A stretch of DNA of 12,373 nucleotides from RGIG3009 sp045541305 (GTDB lineage: Bacteria > Bacillota > Clostridia > Oscillospirales > Acutalibacteraceae). The notes under the pieces were generated by a model. That model saw only the letters and a list, made by a program, of their open reading frames with translations. It was not told the origin of the DNA and made no database searches. The DNA lies in contig JAZQIV010000014.1 in the NCBI GenBank assembly GCA_045541305.1, positions 1 to 12,373 on the forward strand, read 5' to 3'. Positions 1-6,833 of the stretch are shown one piece after another. Position 1 is the stretch's first letter, and the number at the start of each line of letters is the position of its first letter. The translations under genes were made by a program, and so were the position numbers.

Positions 1-7
1 AGTGAAT

Positions 8-32
8 AAAAACGACGCGGCGGCTCGTTTTT
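8..32 (-). terminator. Possible terminator after the PRK06851-like ATPase gene
   Basis: Eight-base perfect inverted arms (8-15 and 25-32) flank a 9-base G+C-rich loop, and on the minus strand the right-hand arm ends in a run of five T. The structure lies 19 bp beyond the stop codon of the minus-strand ATPase gene. The stem is mostly A-T, so it is weak. It is nearly symmetrical and could act in either direction. Confidence 0.35.
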
Positions 33-50
33 GCGACCCGACCCTTTTTG

Positions 51-1127
51 CTATAATTCAGCCAGCAGTTGATCGGAAAGGGTGCGGTATTGCGTCCAAT
101 CCATGGCGGTGCGGTAATGGGATTCGATGGTGCCGTGCACCGTTGCGGCTTGCTCCAGTGCATCAACAGCCCCCGTGATCGCATCGGTTGCGGCGCGGCG
201 GCAAAAGGAAAGACGGCGCCGTTTGCGCTGTATGTACTCACTGTCGAGAAAGCGGGAAGCATGGATGCGGCGATACACGGGGAAATCCACCTTGTGCAGG
301 CTGCTGGAGGTGAGAAAGCCTACTCCGACTGCGGGAAGCAACAGATGCTCCGGCCCGTCGTGCGGAAACAACGGGGACGGACAGGCAATGCACGTTTGCC
401 CGTCGGTCACGGCGGCCGCGCACAGACGCTGCAGTAGGTAGCGTGCGGCGGTACCGTTTTCGTCCTGAATCACATAAAGGCGGGGGCACAAGGCTTGCAC
501 GGTGTCAAAGAAGGTCCACCAACCGTCCGGTGTGACAGCGCTTAAAAACCGCGTAACGGTTGTGCCCTCGGTTTCGGTTTTCTCCCATTCGGTTTGCGAG
601 AAGCGCCGTACCAGGTGATCGATTTTTGAAAAATCGATGTGATCCTGCTCGGTACGGCGATTATCCGCAATCAGTGAAGCGGCTGTGGCCAGGTGCTGCC
701 GTGCTTGCTCAAGCAGGATGCGTTTTTCTTCCAATAAGGTCAGCAAGGCAGGAAGCAGCGGCTGCAGCATGCGGTGGTTTAGACATTGTGAGAGCGGTAC
801 AAGCTGCTCGGCGGCTCCCCAACAAAGCGGTTCCAGCGTGTGCGGGGCGGTGGCATCCAGCATGACGGTTTTGAAAGCGGGAAGCCGTACGGCGTCCAAC
901 GAGGACGGATCGGAGGAACAGCAAAACACTTCGGCGCCCACATCGGACATGCCGTGCGTTTCGTACAGACGGCGCAGCAGGGTGGATTTCCCGGTGCCGG
1001 GGCCACCTTTGAGGAGATAAGCATACCAGCCATCGTGCGGGTCGTGCAGCGTGTGCTCCGTGCCGATATAGCCGTGTGGGGTCATACTGCCGAGAAAATA
1101 GCGGATGGGTGCATTCAAAACCGACAT
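51..1127 (-). CDS. P-loop ATPase resembling the clostridial PRK06851 group (358 aa), second P-loop degenerate
   Basis: Predicted cytoplasmic nucleotide-binding protein of unknown role. The start is ATG at 1127, preceded by AAGGAG (1134-1139). A longer reading to 1262 would run into the upstream gene and has no support. The Walker A motif GGPGTGKST is at residues 41-49, followed by a conserved-looking FCCSSDPSSLDAV segment (68-80) and an LDATAPH segment (90-96). From memory, the clostridial PRK06851 group carries two P-loop modules. Here the second half (about 200-275) keeps the surrounding pattern, including a CPSPL stretch and a repeated LLPAVGVGFLTSS block. The expected P-loop at about 221-228 reads QDENGTAA and lacks the glycine-lysine-serine core. 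The gene lies 47 bp downstream of a sugar transferase on the same strand and is probably cotranscribed with it. Family assignment is from pattern memory; no function is claimed. Confidence 0.8.
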   Translation of the reverse strand: MSVLNAPIRYFLGSMTPHGYIGTEHTLHDPHDGWYAYLLKGGPGTGKSTLLRRLYETHGMSDVGAEVFCCSSDPSSLDAVRLPAFKTVMLDATAPHTLEPLCWGAAEQLVPLSQCLNHRMLQPLLPALLTLLEEKRILLEQARQHLATAASLIADNRRTEQDHIDFSKIDHLVRRFSQTEWEKTETEGTTVTRFLSAVTPDGWWTFFDTVQALCPRLYVIQDENGTAARYLLQRLCAAAVTDGQTCIACPSPLFPHDGPEHLLLPAVGVGFLTSSSLHKVDFPVYRRIHASRFLDSEYIQRKRRRLSFCRRAATDAITGAVDALEQAATVHGTIESHYRTAMDWTQYRTLSDQLLAEL

Positions 1128-1174
1128 ATCATCACTCCTTATGCTATCACCATACGCAAGGAGTGCTTGACCTG

Positions 1175-1801
1175 CTACCGTTTTTGGTAAAAATCGGCGG
1201 TGCCTTCGCGGATACCTTCCCGACGGATAACGTAGCGCAGGGTGGAAAAGAAGATATAGCAATCCAGCAAAAAAGAGCAGTTGTCAGCGTATTCGGCATC
1301 GTAGCGCGCTTTGCGATACGGCTGCAGCTCATCGCGGCCGCGAATTTGTGCCAGCCCCGTGATGCCGGGGCGCACGCGATCGGCGCCGTAGTGGCGGCGA
1401 AGACGCAACAGGTGGCGTTCCCGTTCGATGACGGGGCGCGGTCCAACAAAGCTCATATCGCCTTTTAGGACGTTTACGAGCTGCGGTAATTCGTCCAAGC
1501 TGGTTTGCCGCAAAAAACGGCCGATGGCGGTGATGTATCGCTGCGGCAGTTCCGCGGTGGCCAGATTGTGCGGCGTGGCGGTGAACATGGTGCGGAATTT
1601 ATAAATGGTGAACGGTTTGCCGTAGCGACCGATGCGCGTTTGGCGGAAGATGATCGGGCCCTCGGAGTCGGCGCAGATAATGGCGGCGATCACGATAAAG
1701 ATCGGGAAGCAGAGCGTTAAAAACAGAAGCGACAACACAATGTCCAGCAAGCGTTTGATGATGGTGTATACGATGTCGTTCGCCTCCCGAAACAGTTTCA
1801 T
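1175..1801 (-). CDS. Initiating sugar transferase, EpsL/WcaJ C-terminal type (208 aa)
   Basis: Bacterial sugar transferase (polyprenyl-phosphate hexose-1-phosphate transferase family). It is expected to transfer a sugar-phosphate from a nucleotide sugar to undecaprenyl phosphate at the inner face of the membrane, the first step of exopolysaccharide or glycan assembly. One hydrophobic segment (about 20-43) follows KRLLD. The family signatures are YKFRTM (67-72), SLDELPQL with the Asp-Glu pair D103-E104, VLKGDMSFVGPRP (111-123) and RPGITGLAQIRGRD (144-157). The length matches short single-domain members (about 200 aa). The ATG at 1801 has no good ribosome site upstream; a GGGAGG lies inside the coding sequence (about 1783-1788) with no usual start codon after it. 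The gene is divergent from a close paralogue at 2115 and is followed at 47 bp by the ATPase gene. Substrate sugar unknown. Confidence 0.92.
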   Translation of the reverse strand: MKLFREANDIVYTIIKRLLDIVLSLLFLTLCFPIFIVIAAIICADSEGPIIFRQTRIGRYGKPFTIYKFRTMFTATPHNLATAELPQRYITAIGRFLRQTSLDELPQLVNVLKGDMSFVGPRPVIERERHLLRLRRHYGADRVRPGITGLAQIRGRDELQPYRKARYDAEYADNCSFLLDCYIFFSTLRYVIRREGIREGTADFYQKR

Positions 1802-2010
1802 TTTAGTATGTTCGAAAACACAAGGAAATTTTGCGGTATCGCATGGGTAAACATGAAAAATTTACCGATAAACGATAAATTTTTAAAAAAATCGGGGTTT
1901 GCACAGCAAAAAAACAGCTGCTTTTTAGTGCACATTAAACAAAATATGTTAAGGGCGTTTGTATAAAATCGGTCGGCCCTACAGATTTTTTTGGGTTCAT
2001 TCAAAAGGTC
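1802..2010. other. AT-rich divergent intergenic spacer
   Basis: This is the left part of the 313-bp gap between the two divergent sugar transferase genes. It is clearly richer in A+T than the flanking genes and holds several A and T tracts and one AT-only inverted repeat. I see no convincing coding region. I could not find a good -35/-10 pair pointing left for the gene ending at 1801; the best minus-strand candidates match only half of each box. Confidence 0.6.
1856..1884. repeat. AT-only inverted repeat, 9-bp arms
   Basis: The arms AAAAATTTA (1856-1864) and TAAATTTTT (1876-1884) are perfect reverse complements around an 11-bp spacer that itself contains a partial CGATAAA repeat. It lies 55 bp upstream of the minus-strand sugar transferase start. 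It could be an operator or chance in an AT-rich stretch. Confidence 0.4.
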
Positions 2011-2039
2011 TTGATTTTTGATTTTGGGGGTAGTATAAT
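2011..2039 (+). promoter_or_regulatory. Sigma-A-type promoter for the plus-strand sugar transferase
   Basis: A TTGATT -35 box (2011-2016) and a perfect TATAAT -10 box (2034-2039) are separated by 17 bp. Transcription should start near 2046, giving a leader of about 70 nt before the ATG at 2115. No other promoter is needed for this gene. Confidence 0.8.
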
Positions 2040-2042
2040 GCA

Positions 2043-2083
2043 TTTCGGTGAGGAGAGCGGCCGGTTCGCCAGCCCTCACGAAA
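2043..2083 (+). promoter_or_regulatory. Leader hairpin at the predicted mRNA 5' end
   Basis: TTTC-G-GTGAGG (2043-2053) can pair with CCTCACGAAA (2074-2083), giving ten base pairs with one bulged G. A small GGC/GCC stem (59-61 with 68-70 of the 2000s) lies in the loop region. The predicted start at about 2046 puts the hairpin at the very 5' end of the transcript. It does not cover the ribosome site at 2101-2107. It may protect the mRNA end or be a regulatory fold; it matches no riboswitch class I recognise. Confidence 0.45.
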
Positions 2084-2114
2084 GACTGCTAAAGTACGAA
2101 AAGGAGGAGACCAT

Positions 2115-2789
2115 ATGCGTGACGTTGTTGCTTTGCGTGTACACACCAGCAACGCCAAAAGCGGTGGCTATTCTTCGATCAAACGTTGTTTAGATGTTTT
2201 CTTTTCTTTGATGTTTATCATTGCGTTGTCCCCGGTGATGCTGGTGGTTGCCGTGCTGTCGGCAATCGACACCAAAGGTTCTCCGATCTTTGTGCAGGAT
2301 CGCATGGGTCGCTTTGATACCCCCTTCAAAATTTACAAGTTCCGTACGATGAGTGTACAAGCTCCCGCTAATGTGGCAACCCACAAGCTGCAAGACGCGG
2401 ACAAGTACATCTCCCGCATCGGTCATCTGCTCCGCAAGATGAGCTTGGACGAGCTGCCGCAGCTTTTCAACGTGCTCAAGGGTGATATGAGTTTTGTCGG
2501 TCCTCGTCCGGTTGTGTTGTCCGAGCGTGATCTGCTCCGTATGCGTCATCGCAACGGCGCGAGCCGTGTTCGCCCCGGCATCACGGGCTTGGCACAGGTG
2601 AGCGGTCGCGATACCGTAACGGTTGCCGAAAAAGCGCGTTTGGACAGCGTGTACGCAAAGTCCTATTCGTTAAAAGAAGATGTGTCCATTTTGGTGAAAA
2701 CCGCGATGCAGGTGGTACATTCCGAAGGCATCGTAGAGGGCGCGAATGAAGCGATCTCCGCGCCGGAAAAAGCCAGACACACCGCATAA
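2115..2789 (+). CDS. Initiating sugar transferase, EpsL/WcaJ C-terminal type (224 aa), paralogue of the 1175-1801 gene
   Basis: Second polyprenyl-phosphate sugar-phosphate transferase in the window, predicted to start lipid-linked glycan synthesis at the inner membrane face. The ATG at 2115 follows AAGGAGG (2101-2107) at good spacing. A 22-residue N-terminal extension precedes the KRCLD motif and the single hydrophobic segment (about 28-51). Signatures are YKFRTM (74-79), SLDELPQL with D112-E113, VLKGDMSFVGPRP (120-132) and RPGITGLAQVSGRD (153-166). The motif blocks closely match those of the divergent gene. The tails and the segment after FRTM differ, so the two may use different sugars. It has its own strong promoter and is followed by a 28-bp palindrome and then by mrp. 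Confidence 0.93.
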   Translation: MRDVVALRVHTSNAKSGGYSSIKRCLDVFFSLMFIIALSPVMLVVAVLSAIDTKGSPIFVQDRMGRFDTPFKIYKFRTMSVQAPANVATHKLQDADKYISRIGHLLRKMSLDELPQLFNVLKGDMSFVGPRPVVLSERDLLRMRHRNGASRVRPGITGLAQVSGRDTVTVAEKARLDSVYAKSYSLKEDVSILVKTAMQVVHSEGIVEGANEAISAPEKARHTA

Positions 2790-2806
2790 GAACAAACGAA
2801 AAGGTT

Positions 2807-2834
2807 ACGGGGTTTGCTTGCAAGCGAACCCCGT
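2807..2834 (+). terminator. Long palindrome, probable leaky terminator between sugar transferase and mrp
   Basis: Two 14-base arms (2807-2820 and 2821-2834) are reverse complements except for one T-G wobble position, with no spacer between them. In RNA this would be a G+C-rich hairpin closing on a tetraloop. The downstream tract is only ATTTAATCGTTT, so termination should be inefficient. Only 15 bp then remain before the mrp ribosome site, too few for a separate promoter, so mrp probably depends on read-through. A DNA-binding palindrome is the alternative. Confidence 0.55.
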
Positions 2835-2863
2835 ATTTAATCGTTTATAAGGAGGCTATTATT

Positions 2864-3691
2864 ATGAGTGAATGTACACACGATTGCAGCACGTGTTCGC
2901 AAAAATGCAGTGAACGTGAGCAGGATTTGCATGCGAAGCTCAACGAGTTCAGCAGTGTGAAAAAGGTAGTGGCGGTCAGCAGCGGCAAAGGCGGCGTTGG
3001 TAAATCGTCCGTGACCTGCTTACTGGCTGTGATGATGGCACGCCGTGGATACAAGGTGGGTGTGCTGGATGCCGATATTACCGGTCCTTCCATCCCGCGT
3101 GCATTTGGTATTACCCAGAAAGCGCAGGGTGCGGATATCGGTATTTTGCCGGCGGAAACGCACATGAATATCAAGGTGATGTCCATTAACCTGCTGCTGG
3201 AGGACGAAACTCAGCCTGTTGTATGGCGTGGGCCCGTGCTTGCCGGTGCGGTGACGCAGTTCTGGACCGACGTGGTCTGGGGCGATTTGGATTTCCTCTT
3301 TATCGATATGCCTCCCGGAACGGGCGACGTGCCGCTGACGGTTTATCAGACGTTGCCGGTGGATGCGACGGTGGTGGTATCCACCCCTCAATCGCTGGTG
3401 CAAATGGTGGTGGGCAAAGCCAAAACCATGGCGGATCTGTTGAACATCCCGGTTGTTGGTTTGGTGGAAAACATGAGTTATTTGCGCTGCCCCGATTGCG
3501 GTAAGCAGATCACCTTGTTTGGTGAAGAAAACGGTTTGGATGAAGCGGCGAAGCAGATGAACATCCCGCTACTTTGCAAGCTGCCGATCGATGCCGAGGT
3601 ATCCCGCTTGTGCGATGTCGGCGAGATTGAACGCGTGGTGTGCGAGGAGATCGCGCCTGCCGTGGATGCTGTGGAAGCACTGCTGAAATAA
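2864..3691 (+). CDS. mrp: Mrp/NBP35-family iron-sulfur carrier ATPase (275 aa)
   Basis: Cytoplasmic P-loop NTPase of the Mrp/ApbC/NBP35 family, which binds and passes on Fe-S clusters to target proteins. The start is ATG at 2864 after AAGGAGG (2849-2855). The N-terminus holds four cysteines (C4, C8, C11, C15), an arrangement seen in clostridial members and a probable cluster site. The deviant Walker A is GKGGVGKS (41-48), followed by the Walker A'-like VLDADITGPSIPR (67-79), FIDMPPGTGD (146-155) and the family CxxC motif CPDC (209-212), which binds the bridging cluster at the dimer interface. Length is usual for short clostridial Mrp proteins lacking the MIP18-like N-terminal domain. It lies downstream of a leaky palindrome and is closed by a strong terminator at 3708-3739. 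Confidence 0.93.
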   Translation: MSECTHDCSTCSQKCSEREQDLHAKLNEFSSVKKVVAVSSGKGGVGKSSVTCLLAVMMARRGYKVGVLDADITGPSIPRAFGITQKAQGADIGILPAETHMNIKVMSINLLLEDETQPVVWRGPVLAGAVTQFWTDVVWGDLDFLFIDMPPGTGDVPLTVYQTLPVDATVVVSTPQSLVQMVVGKAKTMADLLNIPVVGLVENMSYLRCPDCGKQITLFGEENGLDEAAKQMNIPLLCKLPIDAEVSRLCDVGEIERVVCEEIAPAVDAVEALLK

Positions 3692-3707
3692 TTGGATACA
3701 CAAAGAA

Positions 3708-3739
3708 AGAGAGCTCTGCAAATGCAGAGCGCTCTTTTT
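3708..3739. terminator. Bidirectional intrinsic terminator between converging mrp and the cyclophilin operon
   Basis: A 12-bp stem with one mismatch (3708-3719 with 3724-3735) closes an AAAT loop and is followed on the plus strand by five T. Read on the minus strand, the stem is followed by TTTCTTTG. It is 16 bp past the mrp stop and 10 bp past the stop of the minus-strand lipoprotein gene, so it can end both transcripts. Confidence 0.85.
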
Positions 3740-3749
3740 GCTTTTGAAA

Positions 3750-4621
3750 TTAACCTTGATAGGTTGTGATATCAATACCGGTGATGATGACTGCGGTGGT
3801 GGGTTTATCGTTGGAATCGGTTTCCACGGCTGCGATGGCATCCACCACGTCCATGCCCGCGAAGACTTGACCGAAGACGGTGTGACCGCCCGAACGGCGC
3901 CATGCGCCATCCAAATGCAGGTTACCGCCGTTCTTTGTGTAGAGGTCCCACACTTCCGGGGACGGAGCGAGATCGGCAGAATTGGGGGCATAGGTGCTCA
4001 GCACGGTTTCCCAAGTGCCGTACTGCGCTTCGACGGAGGCTTTGCCGTAGGTGTTGACCAGTTGGTCATATTCTTCTTTCAGGCTTTTTTCGTTCGCCGC
4101 GCAAGACTCTTTGTAGGCATCCAGCGTGGTGTAGGATTTGGTGAACGCTTCGGCGCCGCCTTGGTTAATGAAGAACTGGCTGCCGTTGGTGTTGACACCG
4201 GAGTTTGCCATGGCAAGTGAGCCGCGCAGATTGAGAAGCTTTTGATCGAATTCGTCCTCAAAGCTGCCGCCCCAGATGCTTTCGCCGCCGGCGCCGGTGC
4301 CTTTCGGGTCACCGCCCTGGATCATGAAATCCTCCATCACGCGATGGAACGTGAGGTTATTGTAATAGCCGTTTTTGGCATGGGTTACAAAGTTCTGCAC
4401 CGCCTTGGGTGCGGCTTCGGGGAAGAAACGGATGGAAATATCGCCCATGGAGGTGTGCATGACGGCAATTTGATCGCCGACCGCAGGCAGTTCCAATTGA
4501 AAACCGACCGCTTTATCGGGATAGGCCGTTTTGACGTTATTGGCGGTGGGTTCCGCTTTGCCGCAAGCCGCCAGACTTGCGCACAAGAGGAGGGACAAAC
4601 AGGCGCACAACAGTTTCCGCA

Positions 4622-4622
<1 letters not shown>
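3750..4622 (-). CDS. Cyclophilin-type peptidyl-prolyl cis-trans isomerase, lipoprotein (290 aa)
   Basis: Predicted extracytoplasmic prolyl isomerase anchored to the outer face of the membrane. The N-terminus is a lipoprotein signal: MRKLL, a hydrophobic core and the lipobox LAAC with the modified Cys at 20. A cyclophilin domain runs from about 52 to 286. Its catalytic region is FHRVMEDFMIQGGD (92-105, Arg94), followed by SLAMANSG (135-142), GSQFFI (147-152) and HTVFGQVF (247-254). About 90 extra residues lie between GSQFFI and HTVFGQVF, rich in Lys, Glu and Tyr, far more than in standard bacterial cyclophilins. The start codon overlaps the stop of the preceding cyclophilin gene (TAATG), with AAGGAG inside that gene 8 nt upstream, which implies translational coupling. 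It is the last gene of the operon. Likely role: folding of exported proteins. Confidence 0.93.
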
Positions 4623-5215
<593 letters not shown>

Positions 5216-5229
5216 ATCACACATTCTCC

Positions 5230-6666
5230 TTAATATGCCTTGCCCCAGACCACCATGGTCTTGGCGGGCTTGCCGCAGCAGACACAGGTATCGGTGATCT
5301 GCTCTTGCTCAAACGGCATGCAGCGGCTGGTGACACCGGCGACCTCTTTCAGCTTGAGCTCGCACGCTTCATCGCCGCACCACATGGCTTTGATGAGGCC
5401 CGGTTGCTCGTCGGCCGTTTTTTGCATTTCCTCCATATTTTTGACGGTGAAGGTCATGCTCTCGCGGCGAGCGAGGGCTTTTTCATACAGACCGTCGTGC
5501 ACGGCTTGCAGCAGCTTGGGAATTTTGGTTTCGAGTTCATCCAGCGATACCACGGTTTTTTCGCGGTTGTCGCGGCGAACCAGCACGCACTGGTTGTTTT
5601 CGATATCGCGCGGACCGATCTCCAAACGGAGCGGCACGCCTTTCATTTCGTATTCGGCAAATTTCCAACCGGCGGAGTTGTCCGAATCGTCCACCTTAAC
5701 ACGTGCGACGGCGGACAAACGATCGGCGAGTTCACGCGCTTTGTCCAGCACGCCGGGCTTGTGCTGCGCGATGGGGAGGATTACAACCTGCAACGGTGCG
5801 ACGGCGGGCGGCAATACCAGGCCGTTATCGTCGCCGTGCGTCATGATGATGGCACCGATGATACGGGTGGACATACCCCACGACGTTTGGTGGGGGTATT
5901 GTAAGCGGTTGTCGCGATCGGTGAACTGGATGTCGAACGCGCGGGCAAAGCCATCGCCGAAATAGTGGCTGGTGCCGCTTTGCAGCGCTTTGCCATCGTG
6001 CATCATGGCTTCGATGGTGTAGGTGGCTTCGGCACCTGCGAATTTCTCTTTGTCGGTTTTGCGACCTTTGACCACCGGAATGGCGAGGGATTGCTCACAA
6101 AAATCGGCATACACGTTGAGCATGCGCTCGGTTTCTTCCAGCGCTTCCTCAGCCGTTTCGTGCATGGTGTGACCTTCCTGCCAGTAGAACTCCATGGTGC
6201 GCAGGAACGGACGGGTGGTTTTTTCCCACCGCACGACCGAGCACCATTGGTTGTACAGCTTGGGCAGATCGCGGTATGAGTGAATGATATCGGCATAGTG
6301 TTCGCAGAAAACGGTTTCCGAGGTGGGACGAACACACAGTCGCTCCTGCAGCTTTTCGTCACCGCCGTGCGTGACCCACGCCACTTCGGGTGCAAAGCCT
6401 TCAACGTGGTCCTTTTCCCGCTGTAAGAGACTTTCGGGAATGAACATCGGCATCATGATATTCTCATGACCGAGCGCTTTGAAGCGGGCATCCAGATCGT
6501 TGCGGATGTTTTCCCACAACGCGGTGCCGTAAGGGCGCACGATCATGCAGCCGCGCACGCCGGAATAACTGGCAAGCTCGGCTTTTTTGACAACGTCGGT
6601 GTACCACTGGGCAAAGTTTTCTTCCATGGAGGTGATGGCTTCCACCATCTTTTTGTTATCAGCCAT
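5230..6666 (-). CDS. proS: Prolyl-tRNA synthetase, type 3 (archaeal/eukaryotic-like) (478 aa)
   Basis: Cytoplasmic class II aminoacyl-tRNA synthetase that charges tRNA-Pro. The length and absence of a large editing insertion between motifs 2 and 3 fit the short ProRS form found in many Clostridia. Visible elements are RPTSET (113-118), class II motif 2 around RWEKTTRPFLRTMEFYWQEG (146-165), GTSHYFG (231-237), motif 3 GMSTRIIGAIIMTHGDDNG (264-282), an anticodon-binding domain (about 293-395) and a C-terminal zinc-binding region. C430, C435, C461 and C464 have the spacing of the known zinc ligands in this form. The chain ends in Tyr478, as is usual for this type. The start ATG at 6666 has a modest AAAGGA about 10 nt upstream. 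It is the middle gene of the operon, 24 bp after the mini-gamma gene. No internal promoter is obvious. Confidence 0.96.
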   Translation of the reverse strand: MADNKKMVEAITSMEENFAQWYTDVVKKAELASYSGVRGCMIVRPYGTALWENIRNDLDARFKALGHENIMMPMFIPESLLQREKDHVEGFAPEVAWVTHGGDEKLQERLCVRPTSETVFCEHYADIIHSYRDLPKLYNQWCSVVRWEKTTRPFLRTMEFYWQEGHTMHETAEEALEETERMLNVYADFCEQSLAIPVVKGRKTDKEKFAGAEATYTIEAMMHDGKALQSGTSHYFGDGFARAFDIQFTDRDNRLQYPHQTSWGMSTRIIGAIIMTHGDDNGLVLPPAVAPLQVVILPIAQHKPGVLDKARELADRLSAVARVKVDDSDNSAGWKFAEYEMKGVPLRLEIGPRDIENNQCVLVRRDNREKTVVSLDELETKIPKLLQAVHDGLYEKALARRESMTFTVKNMEEMQKTADEQPGLIKAMWCGDEACELKLKEVAGVTSRCMPFEQEQITDTCVCCGKPAKTMVVWGKAY

Positions 6667-6690
6667 AGTGTGGTGATCCTTTCGGGATAA

Positions 6691-6819
6691 TTATTTTTGT
6701 TCTTTGTCTTTGGCGAATTTGTTTAAAATATTCACGGCCAGCATGATGAGCAGCATCACAGCAAAAATGCCGACCATGCCGAGCAACATAAGCAATAGAG
6801 CATTTTGAATGGGTGTCAT
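6691..6819 (-). CDS. OadG-related small membrane subunit (42 aa)
   Basis: Short gene between the decarboxylase beta subunit and proS. The start is ATG at 6819, 8 nt after GGAGG (6828-6832). Another in-frame ATG at 6825 is only 2 nt from the site and unlikely. The product opens MTPIQNALLLMLLGM, has a single hydrophobic segment (about 7-32) and a short basic/acidic tail ending KDKEQK. Gamma subunits (OadG family) of sodium-pumping decarboxylases have one N-terminal membrane helix and a longer, often proline-rich or metal-binding tail. Here only the helix and about ten tail residues remain. The position directly after the beta subunit, 14 bp from its stop, supports a partner role: assembly or stabilisation of the membrane subunit. 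Coding status rests on the ribosome site, frame and context. Confidence 0.85.
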   Translation of the reverse strand: MTPIQNALLLMLLGMVGIFAVMLLIMLAVNILNKFAKDKEQK

Positions 6820-6833
6820 ATTCATTTCCTCCT

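Noticed and set aside
1128..1262. A 45-residue N-terminal extension of the ATPase reading frame
   Set aside because: It overlaps the coding sequence of the sugar transferase in another frame, its residues are Arg/His/Pro-rich, and the ATG at 1127 has its own AAGGAG.
2815..2841. Possible promoter TTGCTT-16-TTTAAT before mrp
   Set aside because: The boxes overlap the palindrome and the predicted start would fall on the ribosome site at 2849, leaving no usable leader.
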